From: Planctomyces sp.
GTDB lineage: Bacteria > Planctomycetota > Planctomycetia > Planctomycetales > Planctomycetaceae
Reading direction: 5' to 3'
Assembly: GCA_016795105.1 (NCBI GenBank)
Contig: JAEUIH010000012.1
Span: 62,001 to 126,000, forward strand
Length of the DNA stretch: 64,000 nucleotides
Translations under genes and position numbers: made by a program
Part shown: positions 26,709 through 37,600 of the stretch, in pieces
Numbering within the stretch: position 1 is the stretch's first letter
Layout of the letters: every line of letters starts with the position of its first letter
Notes under the pieces: model-generated
Told to the model about the DNA's origin: nothing
The model's input: only the letters and a program-made list of their open reading frames with translations
Database searches by the model: none

Positions 26709-27554
26709 TTAAACTTCGCCGCTCAGGCTGCGATACAGCTTGCGAAGAGCCTCACTTTCAATCTGACGGACTCGTTCACGAGTCAGCCCCATTGATTCGC
26801 CAATCTCCTTCAGCGTCTTCGGCTCGCTGTCATCCAGACCAAATCGCAGTCGCAGGATCGTCGCCTCGCGGGGATCCATCTCGTCCAGCAGCCGAAATAC
26901 ATGAATCAGGTTATCAGAGTTGATCAGTTCGTCTTCGGGACCACGAACTCGTTCATCCGGCACAATATCACCCAGAGTCAACCCGGATTCATCCTGTTCC
27001 GACTGTGGAGAAGCGTTGTACAGTGTGATGGCCTTCTTGACAATCCGCAGCTTCTTTTTCGGAATTCCCAGCTCTTTTGCGATATCTTCTGCGGTCGGCT
27101 GACGGTTGAATTCCTCAGCCAGCTTCGCGGACGCTCGCCGCCACTTTGACAACAGTTCCACCATATAGGCAGGAATTCGAATTGTCTTCGCAGAATTGAC
27201 CAGAGCACGTTTGATCGATTGCTTGATCCAGTAACTGGCGTAAGTGCTGAATCGAGTATTCATGTTGGGGTCGAAGCCCTCGACAGCGCGAAGCAGTCCG
27301 AGGTTACCCTCTTCGATCAGATCCTGCAGTGGAAGCCCTTTACCCGCATAACCACGGGCAATATTCACCACCAGTCGCAGATTTGCTCGGACCATCCGAT
27401 CACGAGCCGACGCATCGCCGGCTGAAATCCGATTGGACAGTTCTTTTTCGTCGTCCGCAGTGAGCAATGCGGTTTCGTTGATTTCACGGAGGTACGTTTC
27501 CAGGGGCGTTTGGAGCCGGGAAATCGTTCGCTTCTTTCGAATCGTGTCGTTCAT
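26709..27554 (-). CDS. Sigma-70 family RNA polymerase sigma factor (RpoD/RpoS type, no region 1.1)
   Basis: A 281-residue sigma factor. It shows region 1.2 (LETYLREINETALLTADDE), region 2 (ANLRLVVNIARGYAGKGLPL, DLIEEGNLGLLRAVEGFDP, FSTYASYWIKQSI), region 3 with TAEDIAKELGIPKKKL, and region 4 (ILRLRFGLDD, TLKEIGESMGLTRERVRQIE). The promoter-reading parts closely match group 1 and 2 factors, so it should recognise ordinary -10/-35 promoters. The lack of region 1.1 and the short length suggest a group 2 factor or a compact planctomycete housekeeping factor; I cannot tell which. folD is 271 bp upstream, a FolM-like reductase 30 bp downstream. Confidence 0.95.
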   Translation of the reverse strand: MNDTIRKKRTISRLQTPLETYLREINETALLTADDEKELSNRISAGDASARDRMVRANLRLVVNIARGYAGKGLPLQDLIEEGNLGLLRAVEGFDPNMNTRFSTYASYWIKQSIKRALVNSAKTIRIPAYMVELLSKWRRASAKLAEEFNRQPTAEDIAKELGIPKKKLRIVKKAITLYNASPQSEQDESGLTLGDIVPDERVRGPEDELINSDNLIHVFRLLDEMDPREATILRLRFGLDDSEPKTLKEIGESMGLTRERVRQIESEALRKLYRSLSGEV

Positions 27555-27825
27555 GCGTCACAACCTGTGCTCGGAATACCTGAGGAATTCGTCTGCAACA
27601 GTTATCGTCGCTACTACCTTTCAGATTCAGAGCCGAACCGGCAGTTTCCGCCGAACGCGGCGGTTGCTTTTCACTGGTCCGAGGATTCCCGACGCCGGGC
27701 AGAACCGGACCATTCACAATCACCCGTACGATCCGGTAAAACCGAACGGCAGGCCCGCAAAACCCTGCGACACTATCACGGTTTCCGCTTGACAATCCCT
27801 AAAACCGCAACAGTCAGGAATTCCC

Positions 27826-28683
27826 TCATTGACCGGACAGAAGTCTGGCGGCCGTCAGAGTGTTTCTCAGCAGCATGGCAATTGTCATCGGACCGACCCC
27901 ACCTGGAACAGGTGTTATGGCCGATGCAACCTGCACTGCACTTTCAAACTGAACATCTCCAACAATTCGATCTTCTCGCCGATTGATGCCAACATCAATC
28001 ACCACAGCCCCCGGCCGAATCATCGCTCCAGTAACAAACTCAGGAATCCCAACCGCCGCGATCAGAATGTCGGCCTGTCGCGTGATTTCGCCAATATTCC
28101 GAGTACGACTGTGGCAAATTGTGACTGTCGCATCGACTCCCTTCTGCACAAGTAATGCAGCCATAGGCTTGCCGACAATGTCACTTCTTCCAATCACCAC
28201 AGCGTGTGCACCCACAGTGCTGACGCCAGTGGTCTGGATCAGCTTCATCACACCATGAGGCGTACATGGCAGAAAGCGAGGACGCCCCTGAAGCATTAAT
28301 CCAACGTTTTCCGGGTGAAAGCCATCGACATCTTTACCCGGATGAATTGCATCAAGCACTGCCATCGAATCAAGATGTGCAGGAAGGGGCAACTGAACCA
28401 GAATTCCATGGACCGAATCATCGTGATTCAGGGCAGAGATCTGATCCAGCAGTTCACTCTGAGTAATACTGGATGCAAGTCGAACAACATCCCCTGCAAT
28501 GCCAGCCTTCAGGCAGGCACGCTCCTTATTGCGAACATACACCTGACTCGCCGGATCTTCACCAACAATAATCGCAACAAGTCGGGGAACGATCGACTGC
28601 TCAGCCAGAATCGCAACTTCCGCTGCAACTTCCGCTTTCACGATTTCTGCGATCTGTTTGCCATCGATCAGCTGAGCAGTCAC
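27826..28683 (-). CDS. folD: Bifunctional methylenetetrahydrofolate dehydrogenase/cyclohydrolase
   Basis: FolD interconverts 5,10-methylene-THF, methenyl-THF and 10-formyl-THF using NADP in the cytosol. The 285-residue protein matches family length. Visible signatures: VGEDPASQVYVRNKERACLK, with the catalytic Lys in the Y-V-x2-K segment; GILVQLPLPAHLD; FLPCTPHGVMKLI; AVVIGRSDIVGKPMAALL; and the end TPVPGGVGPMTIAMLL. The start is GTG 28683, supported by GGAG 8 nt upstream. It follows the pfp gene by 51 bp on the same strand and may share its transcript. Confidence 0.97.
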   Translation of the reverse strand: MTAQLIDGKQIAEIVKAEVAAEVAILAEQSIVPRLVAIIVGEDPASQVYVRNKERACLKAGIAGDVVRLASSITQSELLDQISALNHDDSVHGILVQLPLPAHLDSMAVLDAIHPGKDVDGFHPENVGLMLQGRPRFLPCTPHGVMKLIQTTGVSTVGAHAVVIGRSDIVGKPMAALLVQKGVDATVTICHSRTRNIGEITRQADILIAAVGIPEFVTGAMIRPGAVVIDVGINRREDRIVGDVQFESAVQVASAITPVPGGVGPMTIAMLLRNTLTAARLLSGQ

Positions 28684-28734
28684 CCGTTCATCTCCGTTTT
28701 TAGGCCGACATCTCCGTCCTGGGGCTGTGACTGA

Positions 28735-29994
28735 TTAGTCGTTAATACTGGTTTCGAGGAATCTTGCCAGCCGATGGAAGTCACTCCCCGGAGGAATGAA
28801 GCGTACTTTTGTCACCAGCGTCTGCGGGTCCACCAGTTTGTCAAACGGGACGTAGTGAAGATCGAGTTGACCGGAGACTGAAACCATGACTCCATTCAGT
28901 TTTTCTTCGCAGAGTGCTCGATATGCTCCAACGCCCAGCTGACTTCCAAGCATGACGTCAAATGCATGAGGTTTCGCACAACGGCATTCATAACCGAGCT
29001 GAAGCCCCGTTACTTTACGTTTGACACCCGTCTGACTGCGGAATTCATCCGCAACACGCTTCGCGAACATTTTCCCAAGGTCAACATGTGCAACAGAAAC
29101 ATGGCCATGTTCATCCCTCGGTACATCTTTCAGAGCTTCCGGTGGCAGGTACTCTGCAAGACCTTCAGCCAAAACAATCACTCCGTATTCCTTGCCTTCC
29201 TGCTCCTGACGATATCGCATGACTCGTACGATCTTCTGAACAACCTTATCAACGTCCATGACTTTCCGAGTGGCTGTTGAGTCCGCCGAAAGATATTTCT
29301 CGTTCATATCTTCGACACTGATCACAAGGCTGGCTTCACCGGCGATCGCAGCCCCATACGCGAGCCAGCCTGCACTGCGGCCCATACTTTCGACCATAAA
29401 GTAACTTCGAGCAGCTTCAGCATCCGCGTGCAGATTGCTGATTTCCGTCCCAAGCGTCTCTACTGCCGTAAAGTAACCAAAGGTGAAGTCAATTCCCATA
29501 TAGTCATTGTCAATGGTCTTGGGGACATGCACGACAGGCATTCGCTTCTGGTCCGCTGGAAGCTGATCCTGATACATCTTCAGTTTGTTGGCAGTCTTGA
29601 GAGTATCATCGCCGCCGATAGAGACCAGGGCATCAACCCCGATTGACCGAAGCCCGTCATAAACTCGCTTCATCGGAGCCGACTTTTCCGGGTCCAGAAG
29701 GTCTGACGGAGCGGTAATCATCTTGCCCGGGTTTGCTCGCGCCGTTCCGATGAGGATACCCTGCTTGCTGCGAGTTCTGCGGAGCATCACTTCAGTGAGT
29801 TTCATATAATGAACGCCATCGATCAGCGGATGAGCAGGAGTGAAGTCCGTCAGATTCGAGTAACCGTATTTGATTCCTACGACTTCAATGCCATGTTTCA
29901 GGGCTGAAATGGCGCAGGTGGAAATCACAGCGTTCGCCGCCGGAGCCGGCCCACCAGCAAATAACAAAGCAACTCTTTTGATTCCGTGAGTCAT
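28735..29994 (-). CDS. pfp: 6-phosphofructokinase, PPi-dependent type
   Basis: Phosphofructokinase interconverts fructose 6-phosphate and fructose 1,6-bisphosphate in glycolysis. The 419-residue protein has SIGGDDTLKTANKL and VPKTIDNDYMGIDFTFGY. The Asp in G-G-D-D and the Lys in P-K-T-I-D-N-D occupy the two positions that are Gly in ATP-dependent enzymes; Asp/Lys there is the accepted signature of pyrophosphate-dependent enzymes, which work reversibly. The catalytic Asp of TIDND and the substrate loop MESMGRSAGWLA are present. PPi use is inferred from these residues. It lies between accC (145 bp upstream) and folD (51 bp downstream), all on the minus strand. Confidence 0.92.
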   Translation of the reverse strand: MTHGIKRVALLFAGGPAPAANAVISTCAISALKHGIEVVGIKYGYSNLTDFTPAHPLIDGVHYMKLTEVMLRRTRSKQGILIGTARANPGKMITAPSDLLDPEKSAPMKRVYDGLRSIGVDALVSIGGDDTLKTANKLKMYQDQLPADQKRMPVVHVPKTIDNDYMGIDFTFGYFTAVETLGTEISNLHADAEAARSYFMVESMGRSAGWLAYGAAIAGEASLVISVEDMNEKYLSADSTATRKVMDVDKVVQKIVRVMRYRQEQEGKEYGVIVLAEGLAEYLPPEALKDVPRDEHGHVSVAHVDLGKMFAKRVADEFRSQTGVKRKVTGLQLGYECRCAKPHAFDVMLGSQLGVGAYRALCEEKLNGVMVSVSGQLDLHYVPFDKLVDPQTLVTKVRFIPPGSDFHRLARFLETSIND

Positions 29995-30139
29995 GTCGTC
30001 TTTCCCTTAAGTAGAATTCGCAGCGATCGCAGCGACTAAATTTCTGTGTATTTCTGGTACTTCCGAAGCTCGCTTTTTCGCGAGCCCGCTTGTTTCCGAA
30101 TTCGACCGCTCAGATCGATTCGTACTTCGTTCGATGAAC

Positions 30140-31477
30140 TCAAAAAGTCCGTTCGACGAATGTCGTATCCACAGTGCCATCGGCAAACGCCGCATGATTG
30201 AACATCTTGCGAGCCAGTGGCAACGTTGTATGAATCCCCTCAACCACAAACTCCCGAATGCAGCGTTTCATGCACTGAATCGAATCATCACGAGTCGGTT
30301 TGTGGACGATCAGTTTACCGATCATCGAATCGTAATATGGGCTAATCGTATATCCTTCGTAAACGTGCGAATCAAAACGCACTCCCGGACCTCCGGGCAA
30401 CCGAAGCTTTGTGATCTTTCCCGGACTGCCGCGGAATCCATTGTCAGGGTCTTCTGCATTGACTCGAAGCTCAATCGCCGAACCGTTGCACGGAATATCC
30501 TCCTGACGGAACGGCAACTTCTCGCCCGCAGCAATCAGGATCTGCTGCTTGATCAGGTCAATTCCGGTGACCATCTCCGTGACAGGATGTTCGACCTGAA
30601 TTCGGGCATTCACTTCAATGAAGTAGAAGTTGAAATTCTTATCAAGAATGAACTCCACCGTGCCCGCATTTTGGTATCCGGCTTCGCGAACCAGTTTCAC
30701 AGCACATTCGCAAATCCGCAGACGAACGTCCTGCGGAAGATTTGGGGCAGGACTCTCTTCAATCAGCTTCTGGTGACGACGCTGCATCGAACAGTCACGT
30801 TCCCACAGGTGCACCACATTGCCGTGACTGTCGGCGAGAATCTGCACTTCTATATGCCGTGGCTTCTCGACATATTTCTCGAGATAGACGCCCGCATTCT
30901 TAAATGCCTTCTCGGCTTCTGCTGACGCTGCCTGAAGTCCTGCTCGCAGAGAAATTTCGTTTCCTGCAACACGCATCCCCTTACCACCACCACCCGCTGT
31001 GGCCTTGATCAAAACCGGGTAGCCGATGCGATCTGCAATCTTCACGGCTTCTTCGACATCTTCGATCAGTCCATCACTTCCCGGCACACAGGGAACGCCC
31101 GCCTTCATAGCGATTTCCCGCGCACTCACCTTGTCGCCAAGCTTGGCCATCGCATCATGTGGCGGCCCAATGAATTCAATATTGCAGCTGCGGCAGACTT
31201 CCGCAAAGTGTGCGTTCTCCGCAAGAAATCCATAGCCTGGATGCACTGCCTGAACATTGCCCACTTCGGCCACACTAATGATTCGATTAATCAACAAGTA
31301 ACTCTCTGATGCCTGTGCAGGGCCAATACACCAGGCTTCGTCGGCCAGTTCGAGATAATGAGCACCTCGATCGGCTTCGCTGAAAACCGCGACCGTCTCA
31401 ATTCCAAGCTCTCGACAAGCGCGGATAATTCGCAGCGCAATCTCGCCGCGATTTGCAATCAGAATTCTCTGGAACAT
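30140..31477 (-). CDS. accC: Acetyl-CoA carboxylase, biotin carboxylase subunit
   Basis: AccC carboxylates biotin on the carrier protein AccB using ATP and bicarbonate, the first step of fatty acid synthesis. The 445-residue protein matches family length. It begins [20 protein letters not shown], has the ATP-grasp glycine loop [11 protein letters not shown], then [20 protein letters not shown], and the metal and catalytic region [20 protein letters not shown] with the E-x-N-x-R pattern. It starts 26 bp after accB, so the two are an operon with the M24 peptidase gene upstream. Confidence 0.98.
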   Translation of the reverse strand: MFQRILIANRGEIALRIIRACRELGIETVAVFSEADRGAHYLELADEAWCIGPAQASESYLLINRIISVAEVGNVQAVHPGYGFLAENAHFAEVCRSCNIEFIGPPHDAMAKLGDKVSAREIAMKAGVPCVPGSDGLIEDVEEAVKIADRIGYPVLIKATAGGGGKGMRVAGNEISLRAGLQAASAEAEKAFKNAGVYLEKYVEKPRHIEVQILADSHGNVVHLWERDCSMQRRHQKLIEESPAPNLPQDVRLRICECAVKLVREAGYQNAGTVEFILDKNFNFYFIEVNARIQVEHPVTEMVTGIDLIKQQILIAAGEKLPFRQEDIPCNGSAIELRVNAEDPDNGFRGSPGKITKLRLPGGPGVRFDSHVYEGYTISPYYDSMIGKLIVHKPTRDDSIQCMKRCIREFVVEGIHTTLPLARKMFNHAAFADGTVDTTFVERTF

Positions 31478-31503
31478 GAAGTTGCTCGCTCTTCGAGTAT
31501 GAC

Positions 31504-32004
31504 TCAGGCGGGTTCAATGCGAAACATGGGCTGACCAAATTCGACAGCAGCCCCATTCTCAACAAGGATTTCAACGATCCGCCCGGATTTCTCCGCCTGA
31601 ATCTGATTGAACACCTTCATCGCTTCGATGATGCAAACCACAGTATCCGGCTTCACCGTCGATCCAATCGCAACAAATGCCTCGTCGTCAGGACTTGCCG
31701 CCGAATAAAACGTCCCCACCGTCGGTGCATTAATTGTCACGCCAGGAGGACGCTCCGCCGGAGCTGATGCCACAACCGGTGCTGCCGCTGCAGCCACAGG
31801 AGCCGCTGCCATCGGCTGCGAAAATGTGACCGTCTCTGGCGCATAAGCAACCTGACGAGGTCCCCGGCGAACCTTCCACGACTCCTGATCGTTCTGCAGA
31901 TTCGCCTCAGTGACTCCGTATTTCTCCATCAACTGCAACAACTTGCGAAAGCGTTCCAGATCAAAAGAACCACCCTTATCCTCAGTTTCGTTTGGCTTAG
32001 CCAT
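31504..32004 (-). CDS. accB: Acetyl-CoA carboxylase, biotin carboxyl carrier protein
   Basis: AccB carries biotin between biotin carboxylase and carboxyltransferase. The protein is 166 residues from ATG 32004. Residues 10-60 form the N-terminal helical part ([20 protein letters not shown], typical of AccB). An Ala/Pro/Val-rich flexible linker follows, then the biotinyl domain with [15 protein letters not shown] and [12 protein letters not shown], where Lys 130 is the biotinylation site. GGAGG lies about 13 nt upstream, rather far, so a TTG at 32052 remains an alternative start. Gap to accC 26 bp. Confidence 0.97.
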   Translation of the reverse strand: MAKPNETEDKGGSFDLERFRKLLQLMEKYGVTEANLQNDQESWKVRRGPRQVAYAPETVTFSQPMAAAPVAAAAAPVVASAPAERPPGVTINAPTVGTFYSAASPDDEAFVAIGSTVKPDTVVCIIEAMKVFNQIQAEKSGRIVEILVENGAAVEFGQPMFRIEPA

Positions 32005-32090
32005 GAACGTCTCAGTGCCTCCACGTCTTGCTGAAGCAGCAATCTTTTCCAAAATGACTTTGAGCGCGAAGATTCGCGAAGATGAACAAA

Positions 32091-33200
32091 TTATTCAAGG
32101 AATCCGAGCCGAGCTGATTCGAAATCCCGCGGAACTGTCGTCAAAACCTCGTTCCCTTCCGCCGTCACCAGAATATCGTCCTCAATTCGGACACCAAATT
32201 TTCCCGGAAGATAGATACCAGGCTCGACCGTAATCACCATTCCTGGTTCAAAAACCTGAGTCGAAAGTGGACTCATTCTCAATGATTCATGGATATCCAG
32301 GCCAAACCCATGACCCAGTCCATGACCAAAATATTTACCATATCCAGCGTCCTGAATATACCCACGTGCAATTGCGTCCACCTCTGAGCACTTTGCTCCC
32401 GGGCGGATGGCTTCGATTGCAAGCCTCTGAGCTTCAAGAACCGTGCGGTAAACGTCGTACATCTGACGAGTCGGCTTGTCTGTAAACAGCACGCGAGTCA
32501 GGTCGCTCCGGTAACCCGTTTCCGTCGCTGCGCCCCAATCCATCAGCAACAGCGAGTTCTCTCGTACAGGACGGTCTCCCGCGTGCGCATGAGGCAAAGC
32601 GGCCGTGGGTCCCACACCGATGATCGGTTCAAATCCCGGTCCGCTCGCACCAAAACTTCGCATCGCCTCCTCCAGGAGATACCGAATCTCCTTCTCGGTC
32701 TGATTCCTGCGAAGCATGCTTCGAACAACGTAATAACCTCGCTCTGCAAAATGAATCGCTTTCCGAATCTGCTCCAGCTCCCATTTGTCTTTGATCTCGC
32801 GGAATCGCTCAACCACTCCATTCAAAGCCGTTAATTCGCGGCCCGAAAGGCGCTGCTCCAGTGTTCTAAAGATCGAAACGGACGTCTGATCAGCCTCAAA
32901 TCCAAGCCGCGAAGCTCCACTATCAATCACCGCATCGGCAGCAGCATCAATCAAGTTCCGACTGGCATCCCGAATCACAACCGGTAGCCCGTCACATTCG
33001 TCGGCCAACTGAGTCTCATACCGAGTATCACTGATCAGCAAGACCGAATTTGAAGTCAACAGCAACCAGCTGGAGTCTCCTGTAAACCCCGTCAGATAAC
33101 GAACGTTGCTCAATCCGGAGATCAAGAACGCGTCAACCTGGAGTGACTTTAATTGTCGCTGAATCCTGGATCGACGCGATGTGTAGTTGGGCGAACTCAT
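32091..33200 (-). CDS. M24 family Xaa-Pro peptidase (PepP/PepQ-like)
   Basis: A 369-residue aminopeptidase that removes residues next to proline, with two metal ions, in the cytosol. The N-terminal creatinase-like domain contains SGLSNVRYLTGFTGDSSWLL. The pita-bread domain shows the metal ligands in order: LLMDWGAATE and YRSDLTRV (two Asp), GHGLGHGFGLDIHE (His), TVEPGIYLPG (Glu) and GVRIEDDILVT (Glu). ATG 33200 has AGGT about 7 nt upstream and is preferred to the frame start at 33221. A peptidase of this type before accB-accC is a common arrangement; the efp gene that often sits between is absent. Confidence 0.94.
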   Translation of the reverse strand: MSSPNYTSRRSRIQRQLKSLQVDAFLISGLSNVRYLTGFTGDSSWLLLTSNSVLLISDTRYETQLADECDGLPVVIRDASRNLIDAAADAVIDSGASRLGFEADQTSVSIFRTLEQRLSGRELTALNGVVERFREIKDKWELEQIRKAIHFAERGYYVVRSMLRRNQTEKEIRYLLEEAMRSFGASGPGFEPIIGVGPTAALPHAHAGDRPVRENSLLLMDWGAATETGYRSDLTRVLFTDKPTRQMYDVYRTVLEAQRLAIEAIRPGAKCSEVDAIARGYIQDAGYGKYFGHGLGHGFGLDIHESLRMSPLSTQVFEPGMVITVEPGIYLPGKFGVRIEDDILVTAEGNEVLTTVPRDFESARLGFLE

Positions 33201-33221
33201 GAAGGACCTCTCGAAGATCAC

Positions 33222-33262
33222 AAAAAAAGAACACGAATCCGCCGCACAGCAGATTCGTGTTC
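33222..33262 (-). terminator. Rho-independent terminator after the Gly-rich secreted protein gene
   Basis: On the minus strand an 11 bp perfect stem (arms at 33252-33262 and 33229-33239) with a 12 nt loop is followed by seven T residues (33228-33222). It ends transcription of the gene at 33419-34294 and sits immediately ahead of the M24 peptidase start. Confidence 0.88.
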
Positions 33263-33418
33263 GAAGAGTATTCCATCAGGTTCTGAAAAACCAGTATGAA
33301 GTCAAACCTCCAGCCTCATGGCTCATCACCACGAAACACTTTGCATCCAGCAATCCGTCCCCATTCCCGAACTCCAGGAACATCAGACGATTCGAGGAGC
33401 GGGAACTCCATCAGGTTT

Positions 33419-34294
33419 TCAAAAGAGCAGCCCTGGCTGATTGTCGTCATCACCAAACAATGAACCTCCCCCGCCGATGCCACCAAGTCCGCCAACGCCA
33501 CCTCCGCCGAACAGTGAACCTCCCCCAGGACCACTTCCAGGACTACCGCCCGGAGAGCCGCCTGGATTTCCACCCGGTCCGTTAAAGGTGTAGTATCGAG
33601 TCTCAGTGTTGCTGAATAGTTGCTGGTAAATCTGGTTTTCGCGAATCCTCACGAAGACGGGAACTGAGCCGTCGTTGTAGCCGAAACTGTGAGTCAAATC
33701 GAATTGCCCAAGCTGAACCACGGGACCGATTTGCTGAAACCCGTTTTCAATCGATCCGATGGCCGCTTCAATCGAATAGAATCCCTCATTCAACTTGTCG
33801 TCGTCAATCGCACCAAAAATTCGGGACTCCGTAACGGTCAGATGGACAAACGTTGGAGGATCATTCGGAACTCCCGGAATGGTCACCACCATCTTCGCAC
33901 CGGTGTGAGACTCAACACCGTTGGACTCCCTCGGAGTCAGCCCCACGTTGACGTCGTCAACTCCAAACTGCCCCGGAACAAACTGAAATGACCACTCGTT
34001 CGTTCCAAAAATCGGATGGAATGGAGCCGAAAGGGTATGGTCAACAGTCCCATCGTTGTGGATATCAATGTCCACTGAATAAAAATTGCCTTCACTGTTA
34101 TCGTTAATCAGCCCAGTGATGACGCCCGGTCGTACAAGCACTTCATCCAGTGTCGGCGCTGTACCCAGTGCAGACAACAAACATCGCATCTCACAAGACT
34201 CCGCGCCTCCACTCAGGCCCCGAAGTCCTTTGCGTTTGCGATTTCCAGCAACCATCTTCCATCCAGTCTTCAAAACTTCCCGCACGCTCTTCAT
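33419..34294 (-). CDS. Secreted planctomycete protein with LEPR-like motif and Gly-rich tail, function unknown
   Basis: A 291-residue protein without a recognised domain. The basic N-terminus leads to AESCEMRCLLSALG (about residues 31-44), which resembles a weak form of the LEPR-XLL export motif (here E-M-R-C-L-L-S). The middle is beta-rich and contains VDIDIHNDGTVDHTLSAPF and similar strands, compatible with an immunoglobulin-like or calcium-binding fold. The end is Gly/Ser/Pro-rich (GGNPGGSPGGSPGSGPGGG) and closes with GDDDNQPGLLF. ATG 34294 is preferred to GTG 34327. It has its own terminator and diverges from the MMPL gene. Likely surface or extracellular; role unknown. Confidence 0.7.
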   Translation of the reverse strand: MKSVREVLKTGWKMVAGNRKRKGLRGLSGGAESCEMRCLLSALGTAPTLDEVLVRPGVITGLINDNSEGNFYSVDIDIHNDGTVDHTLSAPFHPIFGTNEWSFQFVPGQFGVDDVNVGLTPRESNGVESHTGAKMVVTIPGVPNDPPTFVHLTVTESRIFGAIDDDKLNEGFYSIEAAIGSIENGFQQIGPVVQLGQFDLTHSFGYNDGSVPVFVRIRENQIYQQLFSNTETRYYTFNGPGGNPGGSPGGSPGSGPGGGSLFGGGGVGGLGGIGGGGSLFGDDDNQPGLLF

Positions 34295-34631
34295 ATTTGC
34301 CCCACTCTGTCCAATCCTCAAAACCACGTTTCACCACGCTGTCCCTTTTCGCATCGCAGTCGTGAGGGTCTCCCGGACAGTCAAAATTTGTGTCTTCCAC
34401 GGAATCTGAAAAATCGCCCCAGCTTAACTGTTCAAATGTCCATACTTCGCTCCGAATTGGTGGTGAACACCATTCATCATGCGTCTGAAAAAGCGGCAAA
34501 AACGGCGGTTCTGGTTCAATCCGTGTTCGCTTTCAAATTCTCCTAGAGCGCTTGTGGCGGTTGTGACGATCTTTCGATTACGGCGGGCTTCCGTCGGGTT
34601 TTGCTTCTCTCGAGTTTGACCTGGGACGGTC
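34295..34631. other. Divergent non-coding region before the MMPL gene
   Basis: About 337 bp between two divergent starts, presumably holding both promoters. No clear promoter boxes, repeats or RNA fold stand out. The short open frames across it look like chance. Confidence 0.4.
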
Positions 34632-37600
34632 ATGGCAGATTCCAGTGAGAGTGTGGTGCCGCGGACGCTGACAGCCCGCCTTCTGGGTGGACTGGTCAGT
34701 CTGGCCTCTGCGCGTCCACGTCTGACGCTCTGGATCATGCTGTTGCTCGCATGTGCTTCCGTCGGCTATACGGTTGCGAATCTCACGATCCGCACAAGCC
34801 GTTTCAGCCTCTCTGATCAGAGCTCACCTGCTTCAAAAACATGGGACACGTACGTCCGAAAGTTTGGTGCATCTCCCGATGTCGTAGTGGTGGTCGAAAC
34901 CAGTCAGGCAAACAAGCGGCTCATCGAGCAGGTCCTGAACGATCTCGGAAAACGGCTCGACCGCGAACCCGAACTGTTCCAGGGAGTGCTCTACCAGATT
35001 GATCAGCGATCACTCCGCCGAAAAGGTCTTCAGTTCCTCAGCACTGAAGAACTTCGCAAGACTGCTTCGCGTGTGACTGGATTTGAACCGGTTGTCCGGA
35101 ACCAGCAGTGGGACCTGCTTCGGCCGGAGAACCTCGCTTCCAATCTCCGAGCCCGCATTGAATCTGCGGAGAAGTCTGGTCCCGCACCTGAATCCCTGTA
35201 TCGATCCGCGGATCAGTTCTCGCAAAGCCTGAATCGCTTTGTTCAACAGTCGGTCACAGGTGGCCGAGTGGAAGGCGCGACGTTTCAGTCGCCGCTGCCA
35301 CCGCTGCTGACTGTTGCTGCTGAAAAGAACATGAGCGACTCTGATGTCGCCTATATGACGAACGCCGATGGCAACCTCGGAATGATTCAGCTCTTCGTCG
35401 TTCCGCAGTCGGGTGATTTTGATGAAAATTCCCGATCACTGGCTCGGTTGCGTGAAATCTCCGGAGACGTTGCAGACCACTATCGCAAAATTGCTCCGGA
35501 TCTCACCGTAACTTTGTCAGGAATTCCTGTCCTTGAGCATGATGAAATGCGACGGACATCAGCCGACATTCTCAACGCGTCTCTGATTGCGATGGTGATT
35601 GTCAGCTTCCTGTTGCTTTTTGGCTTTCGAGGTCTGAAGCATCCAATGCTCGCTCTCCTGACGCTCGTCGTCGGGCTGTGCTGGACTTTTGCCGCCGCCA
35701 CATTTGCTGTCGGCCATCTGAACATTCTCAGCATCGCCTTCACAGTGATCCTGATTGGTCTCGGCGTTGACTTTTCTATTCACTTCCTCACTCGATATCT
35801 CAGCCTGCGTCAGGAACTCTATGAACTGAAAGACGCACTTCGCCTGACCGGTGAATCTGCCGGGACAGGGATCGTCACGTCAGCACTCACCACAGCACTT
35901 GCCTTTGGAAGTGCGGTCTTCAGCGGCTTTCCCGGGCTGGCAGAACTTGGAATTATCTCCGGCATCGGTGTCTTGTTGTGCTCAGCCGCAACGTTCCTGT
36001 TTTTACCTGCCCTGATCGCTTTGTCCGATGCAGAACTGGATGTTGAAAAGCTGCCTCAACCGCTTTCTCACGGATTCTACCGTCGAGTTCTCGTGTCATG
36101 GCCACTGATCGTGATCGGTGTCGGAATATTGGCGATTGCAGGAGTCGGCAGTCGAGCGTTTTGGTATTCTGATGGAAGCATTGACAGTCGAGTTGCCTGG
36201 GATGCCAATCTCCTGAAAGTGCACGATCAGGACCAGCCATCCGTGAAAGTCCAAAAACGACTGTTCGATTCTGCAAATGAATCTTTACTGTATTCAGTTG
36301 CAATTGCAGACACATACGAACATGCGTTGACGCTTCGCAATCAACTGGTGCGTCTGCCTTCCGTTGGACGAGTGAGTGAGGTCGCAAGCCTGATCCCTCC
36401 TCGCCCGGACAACTCTCAGCAGGCCGCCATTCGCGACCTGTACAATCAGGTAGCCTCTGTTCCCAGGTCAAACCCGAACTTTCGTAGTGCAGACCATATC
36501 CGAGTTGGCAGAGAAGTCGAACGCCTCTATGCACTCCTGAAAAAATCCCCAAATCACACGGCACGCGACGCGGCAGCGCAACTCGACCAGTTTCTGACGT
36601 CACTCGAACAGCTTTCCGGTCCGCAGGCCATTGATATTCTGAATGCATTCCAGCTGCTCACGGCTCGCTCCGTCATCAACGAACATGCCAAGGTCGTCAA
36701 TGCAACCAGCATGGAAGAAGTGACATTCCGGGACGTCCCGGATGCTCTGCAGTCGCGATATGTTCGAGCTGACCAGGACAAACGGCAGTACTGGCTGTTG
36801 CGAATCTATCCAAAGCAGGATATCTGGGAGCCAGTGGCACTGGCTGCGTTTGTCAAAGACGTACAGTCTGTCGTCCCCAAAGCTGGTGGGATCCCGGTTG
36901 AGAACTTCGATTCCTCTCAGAAGATGATCGCCAGCTATCAAACGCAGGGACTCTATGCCATTGCCGTGATTGGCCTCGTGATACTGTTTGACTTCCTTCG
37001 CCCCGGTCAGAAGCTGCTTACAATCCTGCCACCGATCGCAGTCACGGGATTTATCGGATACACATATTTCCAGCGAACCGGCGCTGTTCACCCGACGTAC
37101 CTTGTTCTGATTGCTCTTGGACTTGTCGCTTTTATTGCAGCCGTTGTGGATTATCGCAACCTGCGCGACACCATCATTGCACTGATGCCCGCCGTCCTCG
37201 GAGGAATACTTCTGATGGGTTTCATGGCGATTGCCGGGCTCTCCTTCAATCCCGTCAACCTCATAGTACTGAATCTGCTGCTGGGAATCGGAGTCGATAA
37301 CGGAATCCTGTTACTGCACGACTATCGTCGTCAGATTGCCAGGGGGCAGAATGAGTATTCGCCGTCAGCAGACACGGTCAATGGAATTCTGATGACATCG
37401 CTGACGTCGATTATCGGATTTGGAAGCCTGATGATTGCATCTCACAACGGGCTGTTCAGCGTGGGCGTACTGCTTTCAATCGGGATCGCCGGCTGTCTGT
37501 TTGTCAGCCTTGCGGTATTGCCCGCACTCCTTGTAATTGTCGCCAAGTATCAACCGACAGTCCTGGAACCAATCCGCCTCAGAGCTCCAAAGTCGGAAAC

